The position numbers and the translations under genes were made by a program. From the NCBI GenBank assembly GCA_002342295.1, contig DDPR01000008.1, positions 13,289-45,991 of the forward strand: 32,703 nucleotides of DNA. Reading direction: 5' to 3'. Below, piece by piece: positions 1-6,603 of this stretch (its first letter is position 1; each line of letters begins with the position of its first letter). Below the pieces are notes generated by a model, which saw only the letters and a list, made by a program, of their open reading frames with translations, made no database searches and was not told the origin of the DNA. This DNA is from Burkholderiales bacterium UBA2463. GTDB taxonomy: Bacteria > Pseudomonadota > Gammaproteobacteria > Burkholderiales > Burkholderiaceae_A.

Positions 1-44
1 TGAAAATCCGCGTGTCGGTGGTTCGATTCCGCCCTTGGCCACCA
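1..44 (+). tRNA. tRNA-Phe (GAA), 3' portion, cut by the left window edge
   Basis: Base 1 corresponds to tRNA position 33 (T before the anticodon). The anticodon GAA is at 2-4, followed by the 3' strand of the anticodon stem (TCCGC), a 5-nt variable loop (GTGTC), a T-arm with stem GGTGG/CCGCC around loop TTCGATT (one T-G wobble), the 3' acceptor strand CTTGGCC, discriminator A and an encoded CCA at 42-44. The length from position 33 to 76 is exactly 44 nt, so nothing is missing on the 3' side; the 5' half lies outside the window. tRNA 3' ends are common integration sites for phages and islands, and phage-like sequence starts directly after this one. Confidence 0.93.
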
Positions 45-59
45 AAAGAGGTCTGGCTG

Positions 60-1184
60 GTGGAGCATCGTGTGCTCGCTGGCGATACCTCCCGCGATAC
101 GGTCTGGCAACGACTGCATGAAATGATCGATGAGTCCTGGACACATGCGTCGGGGGTGCAGTTGCGCCTGAGTCGCATCGGCCTGGACACAGGATGTGCC
201 ACGCAAGAGGCCTATGCCTTCGTGCGCAAGTTACGTGACTCCCGGCTGCTGCCAATGAAAGGCGTGGCCCGTGGTGCTGCGTTGGTCGGATTGCCGACCG
301 CTGTGGACCTGACCGTGGGCGGTAAGAAGCTGCGCCGGGGTGTTCGGGTCTATTCGGTGGTGGGTGGCATTGCCAAGCTGGAGTTCTATAACCACCTGCG
401 CAAGACCATGGAAGTGACCGAGGACGGCGAAATCCTCTATCCAGCTGGATACATCCATTTGCCCAAGGTCGATGCCGAATTTGTGCAGCAGTTGTGCTCT
501 GAGCAGTTGGCCACGGGTCTGGATCTGAACCGTCATCAGGTCGAGTGCCTTGTGCCCGACCTGGCTTGGCGCATGGGCCTGGTCGAGGAGCGACGCGTAA
601 AGCCGGTCACCTGGTATTTCGCGCGCCACCTCAACCTTGACACAACGGCTCAAAGGCTGCTGATCCATTTGAGCGGCCACCGCGCCGATCGCAGTGCGCG
701 CATCTTGACCAGCAGTCCGGTGCCACTGCCCGCCAGTTCTCCGCTGGCGCAGTACGAGGTGGTGCATCTGGCCGATCTGATGCGCGTGTCGCAAAACCGC
801 TTCGAGTTCTTTACCAACCGGGTCATGGAGCCGGCCGCCGTATACCAAGTTCATGATTCGGCGACGGATCGGGGCACGACGCTGCGGCATGTACGCTCCG
901 AATGCAATGCCTACATTGACGGCGTGGCGTATCCGTTGGAGGCGATGCAAGCCAACATTCTGCTGGCGCTGATCGACGACTTTGACCACCGTATGGAGGG
1001 CAGCGCACTGCGCGATGCCTGTAGCTCGGCAGCCAGGAATTTCCGGCCGGTCAAGCAATTCGACCGCAACAAGCTTGTCTACGAAACGTTCATTCGGTAC
1101 ATCCCGGGCGACAAGGAATACGAATTGGTGATTCCTGCGAACGACCTGGCCTGGATCTCCAAGCGGGCCTTGATGACGACTTGA
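60..1184 (+). CDS. Chimeric ORF: phage terminase large subunit (GpA) remnant joined in frame to an unrecognised C-terminal region
   Basis: The open frame runs unbroken from inside the tRNA to 1184. Roughly 45-520 encodes text typical of the C-terminal nuclease part of GpA-type terminases: KEVWLVEHRVLAGD, then a D-x-G motif, GGKKLRRGVRV, KLEFYNHLRK and YPAGYIHLPK. The N-terminal ATPase (Walker) part is absent, so this is not a working terminase. After about base 530 the resemblance stops and some 215 residues follow that I do not recognise; their last 80 residues (an MQANILLALIDDF segment onward) could be a winged helix. No ribosome binding site decides the start; GTG at 60, GTG at 72 and ATG at 123 are candidates. 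The gene ends one base before the stop of the convergent toxin gene. Whether it is translated is unknown; it may be a fusion pseudogene created by deletion. Confidence 0.55.
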   Translation: MEHRVLAGDTSRDTVWQRLHEMIDESWTHASGVQLRLSRIGLDTGCATQEAYAFVRKLRDSRLLPMKGVARGAALVGLPTAVDLTVGGKKLRRGVRVYSVVGGIAKLEFYNHLRKTMEVTEDGEILYPAGYIHLPKVDAEFVQQLCSEQLATGLDLNRHQVECLVPDLAWRMGLVEERRVKPVTWYFARHLNLDTTAQRLLIHLSGHRADRSARILTSSPVPLPASSPLAQYEVVHLADLMRVSQNRFEFFTNRVMEPAAVYQVHDSATDRGTTLRHVRSECNAYIDGVAYPLEAMQANILLALIDDFDHRMEGSALRDACSSAARNFRPVKQFDRNKLVYETFIRYIPGDKEYELVIPANDLAWISKRALMTT

Positions 1185-1185
1185 T

Positions 1186-2205
1186 TCAGGCGCGTTGATT
1201 GACCAGTTTTTCGATGGCTGCACACGTCTCTATCAAGACGTCGAAGTCTGGGGCATCGATGGGCAAAAGCCCGTCCTCCAGCATGGCGGTGTAGTCATCT
1301 GCCAGAGCCTTGCGGGACGCGCCTTCTGGAATCAGCTGCAAGGCACCTGAGGTCGCTTTGAAGTAGTCGACTTTGTTGCCGGTGTCGTCCTTCTCTGCGA
1401 AGAACATCGACTTGTGTTCGGCCACCTGATTGGCCAGCACGCGGTCTTCGGCTGCCTGTGTCAGGATCGGGGACTTCGCAAATGCCGCGATGTCGTACCA
1501 ATGACGGGAATACCGTTCGCCGCGCAAACGACCTTGCACGCAGTACACATGCGCGGCCGTGGCCTTCTCCCAGAAGGTTCGTTCGGCCTTCATCACCCTT
1601 GGGGCAGCGATCGGAAACGTCACCTCGTTGATCACGTCGGCCATGTCACAACTGATTGGCCGGGTTTGATGTGGTTCACCTGTGGCTCGGGCACCAAATT
1701 CCAGCAGCACGCTGGCAGCCGCGTAACCAGTGCCTGTCTTGAGGGCCGGATAGGTCAACAGCAATTTGTCTTGAGCTTTGCCGCGGATGACCAACTGCGC
1801 GTCGATTCCGGCCGTCTGTAGCGCATCGTGCAATATCGGAACGACGGATTCGGTGATCCATTGAGGCAATCGCGCCCGAACCGCTGTGCTGATCTTTTTC
1901 TCCTGGCTTGCCGTCAACGGGATGGGGTTGCCTTCGCGCAGCAGGTCGGGGACAAGCGCCCGAATGTCATAGGTGAGATCGATATCTTCGGAAAATCTTT
2001 CAATCAGCTTGTAGGCCTTCGACAGCGATGTGCCACCCTTGAAGGTCAGAGCCTCGCCCAGCGAGGATTGATAGATGGCATCCAAGGTCCAAACAACCCA
2101 GATGTCTTTTTCCAGCAGGTGAGCTGGCCTGCCCAGCTCGCTGGCAGCGACCTCAAGGGCTTCACTCTGGTCGTTCCGGCCAAGTTTGAACCAAGATTCA
2201 GCCAT
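1186..2205 (-). CDS. AbiEii/AbiGii-family nucleotidyltransferase toxin
   Basis: This 339-residue protein has the layout of the AbiEii (DUF1814) nucleotidyltransferase family, toxin half of type IV AbiE systems. Visible signatures: EKDIWVVWTLDAI (32-44), the nucleotide-binding GGTSLSK (57-63), the metal-binding SEDIDL (72-77), RTFWEKATAAH (209-219) and RHWYDIA (234-240), in the family's usual order. Its ATG overlaps the end of the upstream antitoxin gene by 8 bp, so the two are translationally coupled. Family members block growth when the antitoxin is lost or during phage infection, and some modify tRNA 3' ends; which substrate applies here cannot be read from sequence. All expected motifs are present, so the gene looks intact. 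Confidence 0.88.
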   Translation of the reverse strand: MAESWFKLGRNDQSEALEVAASELGRPAHLLEKDIWVVWTLDAIYQSSLGEALTFKGGTSLSKAYKLIERFSEDIDLTYDIRALVPDLLREGNPIPLTASQEKKISTAVRARLPQWITESVVPILHDALQTAGIDAQLVIRGKAQDKLLLTYPALKTGTGYAAASVLLEFGARATGEPHQTRPISCDMADVINEVTFPIAAPRVMKAERTFWEKATAAHVYCVQGRLRGERYSRHWYDIAAFAKSPILTQAAEDRVLANQVAEHKSMFFAEKDDTGNKVDYFKATSGALQLIPEGASRKALADDYTAMLEDGLLPIDAPDFDVLIETCAAIEKLVNQRA

Positions 2206-2794
2206 GTTCGGTCACTTCGCTGACGGCTTGAGCCATCCATCCCGGCAAGCTTGCGCGTGCACCGCGCATGGCTTGCCACTCCTCGGCCGAGAGCCGATTG
2301 GACAAGAATTTCAGAGCTGTACCTGCTTGTTCAGGGCCAAGCCACGACAGAGCTCGAATGACCCGGCCAGCAGGACGCTTGCCCAACGCCAGCTGCCAAC
2401 GGTTGCCGTGTTTGAGTTCGATCTGTCGTTTGCCTAACTGTAGTTTGCGCGTCGGACCTGAGGTCAGAAACACCTCTCGGGCGGGGACCTGTGTGGTCAA
2501 CCCCAGTGCGTTCGCCTCAGCAGCGCCATGGCTGACAACCAGTTCGCCACTGGTCGATTCAATGGCTTCAATGATGGATTCTGTCGATGGGGGGCGTACG
2601 CCAAATCGTCCGTTGACCGGACGTGTGTAGGCGCCTCGCCTAACGCGCAGGAGGCACCCCTCGCGGGCCAACCGAGAGAACGTCTGATCTACCGCCGCAC
2701 GGCTGGCCAAGTGCAAAAACTCCTTGGGCGAGAGCAAGCCTCCCTCAGGCAGGGCCTCGGCGGCAGAAAGGATGGACTCGTTTAGCGTGCTCAT
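2198..2794 (-). CDS. AbiEi-type antitoxin / transcriptional regulator (DUF6088-like)
   Basis: This 198-residue protein has an N-terminal winged-helix segment (about 18-65: a LLSPKEFLHLASRAAVDQ helix pair, a recognition helix, then a LLRVRRGAYTRP wing). A C-terminal AbiEi-like domain follows, with VVSHGAAEANALGL and VFLTSGPTRKLQLGK. This is the usual plan of the antitoxin partner of AbiEii toxins, which also represses its own promoter. The ATG at 2794 is preceded on the minus strand by GGAG about 7 bases upstream, which supports this start. It is the first gene of a two-gene operon and overlaps the toxin gene by 8 bp. The related AbiEi and DUF6088 names cannot be separated by eye, but the antitoxin role is well supported by context. 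Confidence 0.82.
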   Translation of the reverse strand: MSTLNESILSAAEALPEGGLLSPKEFLHLASRAAVDQTFSRLAREGCLLRVRRGAYTRPVNGRFGVRPPSTESIIEAIESTSGELVVSHGAAEANALGLTTQVPAREVFLTSGPTRKLQLGKRQIELKHGNRWQLALGKRPAGRVIRALSWLGPEQAGTALKFLSNRLSAEEWQAMRGARASLPGWMAQAVSEVTEHG

Positions 2795-2815
2795 GGGATC
2801 ACTCCAGATGTTAGA

Positions 2816-2844
2816 AGTATATATCTATATCTGACAATTTGCAA
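2816..2844 (-). promoter_or_regulatory. Predicted sigma-70 promoter of the AbiE-type operon, with possible operator repeat
   Basis: Read on the minus strand, a -35 like TTGCAA (2844-2839) and a -10 TATACT (2821-2816) are separated by 17 bases, about 22 bases upstream of the antitoxin ATG. The spacer contains a tandem GATATA repeat in a very AT-rich stretch that stands out from the surrounding GC-rich DNA. AbiEi antitoxins autoregulate by binding repeats at their promoter, so this could be the operator; that is inference. Confidence 0.6.
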
Positions 2845-2947
2845 TATGCCCTGACCTCCCAAGGAATGAGGCCGATTCGCACGCTGCAGGTTTGTGGACT
2901 GTTTCTGCGGACTCTGCGGACCGGTTTGTGGAATCTCGATTGATGCA

Positions 2948-3286
2948 ATGCCAGCACTGGTTAGCGCTGCTCTCAAGTGGCCAGAAACCAGGGCTCATCA
3001 ACCATCAAGGAGATTCACGTGCAAGCGTCCGAAACCGTTACACACATCTCACAGAGTCAGCTGGCAGATCGAACTGTTGCGAACGCAAGAGGCATCGGTT
3101 CAGACGGAGCCAGAGCGGCTGTTCAAGCAGGGCGAGCGCGTGCGCCTGACTGAGGCACCGTTTGCCGGCATCGAAGGCATCTACCAAATGGCCGATGGTG
3201 AGCGTCGGGTCATGGTGCTGATCGAGATCCTGAGCAAGCCCGTGGCCGTGCGTGTCGCACCGGCCAGTCTGCGCAAGGCGAGTTGA
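2948..3286 (+). pseudogene. RfaH/NusG-type antiterminator remnant retaining only the C-terminal KOW domain
   Basis: From about 3065 the frame encodes the end of an RfaH-like protein: a linker helix (QIELLRTQEA), then LFKQGERVRLTEAPFAGIEG and the strand pattern DGERRVMVLIEILSKPVAVRV. This matches the KOW domain of RfaH, which in the active protein contacts ribosomal protein S10. The N-terminal NGN domain, which binds RNA polymerase and the ops DNA, is absent: the residues before 3065 are unlike any NGN domain and no other frame supplies one. The frame is open back to an ATG at 2948 and to 2894, with no convincing ribosome binding site. The gene sits directly upstream of an ops element, where an RfaH homologue would make sense, but it appears truncated by whatever brought in the AbiE segment. 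A free KOW domain made on purpose is a less likely alternative. Confidence 0.7.
3019..3153 (+). CDS. Possible small ORF or 5' gene fragment with a good ribosome binding site
   Basis: An AAGGAG at 3007-3012 lies six bases before a GTG at 3019 that opens a 44-codon frame ending at 3153. The first 20 or so codons read like ordinary protein; the rest overlaps the RfaH remnant in another frame and looks like shadow. It may be the start of a gene whose body was lost when it was joined to the rfaH fragment near 3060. No homology is recognised. The stretch from 2850 to 3018 holds nothing I can identify apart from a short direct repeat of CTGCGGAC near 2905-2925. Confidence 0.2.
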   Translation: MQASETVTHISQSQLADRTVANARGIGSDGARAAVQAGRARAPD

Positions 3287-3324
3287 GAAACCTGCGCTGG
3301 TTATTGCCTGTTTAGCAAAAACCT

Positions 3325-3353
3325 TTCTCAAAGTCATGACGGTGTGGCAAAAT
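3325..3353 (+). promoter_or_regulatory. Weak candidate promoter for the polysaccharide operon
   Basis: TTCTCA (3325-3330) and CAAAAT (3348-3353) are each four-of-six matches to the sigma-70 -35 and -10 boxes, separated by 17 bases. This would place transcription start near 3360 and leave a leader of about 120 nt containing the ops element, a typical arrangement for RfaH-controlled operons. The match is poor and no better candidate was found between 3287 and 3450. An 8-bp inverted repeat (TTGAGAAA at 3283-3290, TTTCTCAA at 3324-3331) flanks the same area and has no U-tract, so it is not a standard terminator. Confidence 0.22.
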
Positions 3354-3454
3354 CTTGTCCGTCCGTTGAACTCGCGGTTGAACCCTTTGCCGCGCTTTAT
3401 TGCTCCGGACTTCCTGTTGGAAATCCCGCTGACCGCGCTTGCTGATCGTGAAAC

Positions 3455-3473
3455 GGCACGGCGGTAGCGTGCC
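3455..3473 (+). promoter_or_regulatory. ops element (RfaH recruitment and pause site) within a perfect hairpin
   Basis: Bases 3460-3471 read GGCGGTAGCGTG, identical to the 12-base ops core of RfaH-controlled operons. They sit inside a perfect inverted repeat: GGCACG (3455-3460), loop GCGGTAG, CGTGCC (3468-3473). ops makes RNA polymerase pause and exposes a short non-template-strand hairpin that RfaH reads. The element ends 11 bases before the first codon of the operon's first gene, which has no visible Shine-Dalgarno sequence. That fits the known role of RfaH in recruiting ribosomes to such leaders. The rest of 3287-3482 holds no gene. Confidence 0.85.
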
Positions 3474-3482
3474 AAAATCACC

Positions 3483-3854
3483 TTGAGCCTCGTATCCCCA
3501 CTTCAGAAATTGGCTGGTCTCCAAGAGGAAATCCAGTTCGAAGTCCTGCGCCGTTTGCAGCAGACACCTCAGGTCAGTCAGCGCGCGTTGGCCAAGGATC
3601 TGGGGGTGGGGCTTGGCACGATCAATTTCTGCTTCCAGGCTCTGGTTGAAAAAGACTTGGTCAAGATGCAAAACTTTAGCCAAAGCAAAAATAAATTGCG
3701 CTATGCCTATTTGCTCACGCCAGCTGGGGCGGCTGAAAAATACAAGCTGACGGCGGAGTTTTTGAAACGCAAAGTGGCCGAGTATGAAACGCTGCAAGCC
3801 GAAATCCAGACCTTGAAAGCCGAGATGAATTCTGAGAAGGGCGGCGCGCAGTGA
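3483..3854 (+). CDS. MarR-family EPS-associated transcriptional regulator
   Basis: This 123-residue protein has a winged-helix DNA-binding core: LQEEIQFEVLRRLQQTP, then the helix-turn-helix VSQRALAKDLGVGLGTINFCFQAL (about 31-55), a wing around KNKLRYAYLLTPAG (69-82), and a C-terminal coiled-coil helix that probably dimerises. This is the small MarR-type protein usually found as first gene of EPS and O-antigen clusters, where it is thought to control the locus. The start is the first start codon after an in-frame TAG at 3465: a TTG at 3483, with no clear ribosome binding site. The ops hairpin ends ten bases upstream. Its end overlaps ugd by four bases (GTGA), so translation is coupled. Confidence 0.85.
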   Translation: MSLVSPLQKLAGLQEEIQFEVLRRLQQTPQVSQRALAKDLGVGLGTINFCFQALVEKDLVKMQNFSQSKNKLRYAYLLTPAGAAEKYKLTAEFLKRKVAEYETLQAEIQTLKAEMNSEKGGAQ

Positions 3855-5038
3855 AAATCGCTATTGCTGGAACCGGCTACGTGGGGCTCTCCAACGGCAT
3901 CCTGCTCGCCCAGCATAACGAGGTAGTCTGCCTTGATATCGTGGCCGAGAAAGTTGCCATGCTTAATCGCAAGGAATCACCGATCGAAGATGCAGAGATC
4001 GAAGATTTTCTCAAGAACAGGCCGCTTAATTTCCGCGCTACGCTGGACAAACAGGAAGCCTATGTCGGCGCCGACTACGTCATCATCGCCACCCCCACCG
4101 ACTTCGACCCCGACACCAACTACTTCAACACCCGGTCCATCGAAAACGTCATCAGCGACGTCATAGCATTGAATCCGGATGCGACGATGGTAATTAAATC
4201 CACCGTTCCGGTCGGCTACACGGCTAAGACGCGGCATATCCTTGGCACGCCGAATCTGATTTTCTCCCCTGAGTTTCTGCGCGAAGGTCGGGCGCTCTAC
4301 GACAATCTGAACCCCAGCCGCATCGTCGTTGGTGAGTGCTCCCAGCGAGCCGAGACCTTCGCCAATCTGCTCAAGCAGGGTGCGGCCAGACTAGATGTTT
4401 CGACTCTATTCGTCGACAGTACCGAAGATGAGGCGATCAAGCTCTTCGCTAACACCTACCTAGCCATGCGCGTCGCCTACTTCAATGAACTCGACACTTA
4501 CGCCGCCACCCATGGCCTGGACACGCGCCAGATCATCGACGGCGTTTGTCTCGACCCGCGTATTGGTACGCACTATAACAATCCCAGCTTCGGCTATGGC
4601 GGCTACTGCCTGCCTAAAGACGCCAAGCAATTGTTGGCTAACTATCGCGACGTTCCACAGAACCTAATTTACGCGATTGTTGAATCCAACACCACGCGCA
4701 AAGACTTCATCGCAAACGAAGTGGTCCGTCTTTGCCAAGTCGGCAACTCAGGCAAAGTGCCAGTCGTCGGTATTTACCGACTGGTGATGAAACAGGGGAG
4801 TGACAACTTTCGCGCTTCAGCCATTCAGGGGGTGATGAAGCGGATTAAAGGCAAAGGCGTTGAGGTAATCGTCTACGAGCCAGTTCTAAAGGACGCAAGG
4901 TATTTTCACTCTAGAGTAGTCAATGATTTGGACTCCTTTAAACGAGAAACAAACGTAATAATCGCCAATCGAAAATCTGATGAACTTAATGATGTGGCCC
5001 ACAAGGTTTATACGCGGGATTTATTTGGTGCCGATTGA
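3851..5038 (+). CDS. ugd: UDP-glucose 6-dehydrogenase
   Basis: This enzyme oxidises UDP-glucose to UDP-glucuronate with two NAD+. The 395 residues align along their whole length with enterobacterial Ugd: the N-terminal NAD-binding GTGYVGLSNG (7-16), KSTVPVG (116-122), SPEFLREG (139-146), the central helix with K197 and N201, and the catalytic cysteine C253 in GYGGYCLPKD. The GTG start overlaps the preceding stop as GTGA. The product feeds the UDP-glucuronate decarboxylase immediately downstream. From roughly base 4740 to the end the gene is clearly richer in AT than its first two thirds, hinting at a recombination joint. All active-site residues I can check are present. Confidence 0.95.
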   Translation: MKIAIAGTGYVGLSNGILLAQHNEVVCLDIVAEKVAMLNRKESPIEDAEIEDFLKNRPLNFRATLDKQEAYVGADYVIIATPTDFDPDTNYFNTRSIENVISDVIALNPDATMVIKSTVPVGYTAKTRHILGTPNLIFSPEFLREGRALYDNLNPSRIVVGECSQRAETFANLLKQGAARLDVSTLFVDSTEDEAIKLFANTYLAMRVAYFNELDTYAATHGLDTRQIIDGVCLDPRIGTHYNNPSFGYGGYCLPKDAKQLLANYRDVPQNLIYAIVESNTTRKDFIANEVVRLCQVGNSGKVPVVGIYRLVMKQGSDNFRASAIQGVMKRIKGKGVEVIVYEPVLKDARYFHSRVVNDLDSFKRETNVIIANRKSDELNDVAHKVYTRDLFGAD

Positions 5039-5071
5039 TTTAATAGCGAAATTATTTTCGTGAGAATTAAA

Positions 5072-6028
5072 ATGTTCAACCGATATTCAATAAAAAAGAG
5101 AGTGTTGGTCACCGGTGGCGCTGGGTTCTTGGGGTCGCATCTCTGCGAACGTTTGCTTAACGATGGTTGTGATGTCCTGTGCGTTGACAATTTTTTCACC
5201 GGAACTCGCGACAACATACTTCAGCTTCTGAAAAATCCACATTTCGAACTGCTGCGCCACGACATTTCGCAACCCATCAATGTCGAGGTGGACGAGATAT
5301 ACAACTTGGCGTGTCCGGCTTCGCCAATCCATTACCAGTTCGATCCGGTACAGACCACCAAGACCAGCGTCATGGGGGCCATCAACGTGCTTGACCTTGC
5401 CAATCGAACCAAGGCTCGCGTGTTTCAGGCGTCGACCAGTGAGGTTTATGGTGATCCGAACGTCCATCCGCAGGCGGAGTCGTATTGGGGCAACGTCAAT
5501 CCGATTGGCCCGAGGAGTTGTTACGACGAAGGCAAACGCTGCGCCGAGACACTGTTCTTCGATTATTGGCGGCAACACAAGATGTCAATCAAGGTCGTAA
5601 GGATTTTCAACACGTATGGTCCGCGCATGCATCCCAACGACGGTCGTGTGGTCAGCAACTTCATCGTACAGGCACTACGTGGTGACGACATCACGATCTA
5701 CGGTGAAGGGGGGCAGACTCGAAGTTTCTGTTATGTGGATGACTTGATCGATGGATTCGTTCGCATGATGGCTTCGCCGGTGGATTTTCTTGGCCCAGTG
5801 AATATGGGCAATCCGGGGGAGTTCACGATGATCGAGTTGGCCGAGACGGTGCTTCGTCTCACCGGCTCATCAAGCAAGTTACGGTTCATGCCATTACCCA
5901 AGGACGATCCCCGTCAGCGGCAGCCAGACATCTCTCTGGCCGGTGAAAAGCTCGGTTGGACGCCCAAGGTACAGCTTGAGGATGGTTTGGCTCGCACCAT
6001 CGAATACTTCCGCGAGATGATCGTTTAA
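5072..6028 (+). CDS. uxs: UDP-glucuronate decarboxylase (UDP-xylose synthase)
   Basis: This extended SDR enzyme converts UDP-glucuronate to UDP-xylose via a 4-keto intermediate. Seen: NAD-binding TGGAGFLG (14-21), NLACPASP (78-85), STSEVYGD (121-128, containing the glutamate typical of UXS), the catalytic pair Y151 and K155 in YDEGK, NTYGPRM, and RSFCYVDDLIDG. The combination of the ACPASP and YDEGK motifs distinguishes UDP-GlcA decarboxylases from 4-epimerases and dTDP-glucose dehydratases. I prefer the ATG at 5072, which has a GAG about six bases upstream; a GTG at 5060 in the same frame would add four residues. The substrate is made by ugd just upstream. The 21-33 bases between the two genes are AT-rich. 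Confidence 0.9.
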   Translation: MFNRYSIKKRVLVTGGAGFLGSHLCERLLNDGCDVLCVDNFFTGTRDNILQLLKNPHFELLRHDISQPINVEVDEIYNLACPASPIHYQFDPVQTTKTSVMGAINVLDLANRTKARVFQASTSEVYGDPNVHPQAESYWGNVNPIGPRSCYDEGKRCAETLFFDYWRQHKMSIKVVRIFNTYGPRMHPNDGRVVSNFIVQALRGDDITIYGEGGQTRSFCYVDDLIDGFVRMMASPVDFLGPVNMGNPGEFTMIELAETVLRLTGSSSKLRFMPLPKDDPRQRQPDISLAGEKLGWTPKVQLEDGLARTIEYFREMIV

Positions 6029-6603
6029 TGAGCTTACTGCCCGTCGCCGGCCAGCGCGCGTTATTCCTAGACCGCGACGGCGTGATCAATGTCAACCATG
6101 GCTACGTCAATTCGATAGAAAACTTCGATTTTGTCGATGGCATATTCGATCTAGTCAGGACTGCGTGTAAAGCGGGCTACCGCGTGGTAGTGGTCACCAA
6201 TCAAGCAGGAATCGGGCGCGGATACTACTCGGAGGGTCAATTCCACGAGTTGTCGGCTTGGATGTGTGCACAATTCGAAAAGCACGGCGCGCCCATCGAC
6301 CGTGTTTATTTTTCGCCCTATCACCCGACAGCGGGGGTTGGTAAGTATCGGAAGGATGAAGATACAAGAAAGCCTGGGCCCGGGGCAAAGCATGAACTTG
6401 GTCTGTCGCTGGAGGATTCGGTTCTTGTTGGTGATAAGCCAAGCGATATCCTGGCCGGGATTACAGCCGGCGTGGGGACGAATGTTCTATTCTCGGACAA
6501 TACATTTGTTGAACTCGCGGGATTAGATTACTTGCCGGTTCGAGAACTCAAGGATGTGATCCCGTGCTTAGAGGGCGCCGTCACAACGCTGGCCCAGCGA
6601 TGA
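6028..6603 (+). CDS. gmhB: D-glycero-D-manno-heptose 1,7-bisphosphate 7-phosphatase, non-zinc variant
   Basis: HAD-superfamily phosphatase of 191 residues removing the 7-phosphate from heptose 1,7-bisphosphate. Visible: nucleophile motif DRDGV (15-19), VVTNQAGIGRG (55-65), KPGPG (115-119) and GDKPSD (135-140). Canonical GmhB has a zinc loop with C-x-H and C-x-C ligands; here that loop reads SPYHP (96-100) and later RKDEDTRKP, so all cysteine ligands are gone. The HisB-N/GmhB family includes zinc-free members, so activity is still likely. The ATG overlaps the preceding TAA by one base. The following genes encode the guanylyltransferase and kinase of the same pathway, which supports heptose as substrate. 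Confidence 0.85.
   Translation: MSLLPVAGQRALFLDRDGVINVNHGYVNSIENFDFVDGIFDLVRTACKAGYRVVVVTNQAGIGRGYYSEGQFHELSAWMCAQFEKHGAPIDRVYFSPYHPTAGVGKYRKDEDTRKPGPGAKHELGLSLEDSVLVGDKPSDILAGITAGVGTNVLFSDNTFVELAGLDYLPVRELKDVIPCLEGAVTTLAQR

Noticed and set aside
3283..3331. Inverted repeat TTGAGAAA/TTTCTCAA as terminator of the rfaH remnant
   Set aside because: The loop is over 30 bases, the stem is AT-rich and there is no following T-run, so intrinsic termination is unlikely.
3341..3362. Possible sigma-54 promoter (TGGCA then TTG) upstream of the operon
   Set aside because: The -12 GC dinucleotide is missing and the spacing is not right, so it does not meet the consensus.
2850..3482. Second tRNA-Phe 3' end as the other attachment site of an island
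   Set aside because: No copy of the T-arm or acceptor sequence was seen here or elsewhere in the window by eye; any partner site would lie outside.
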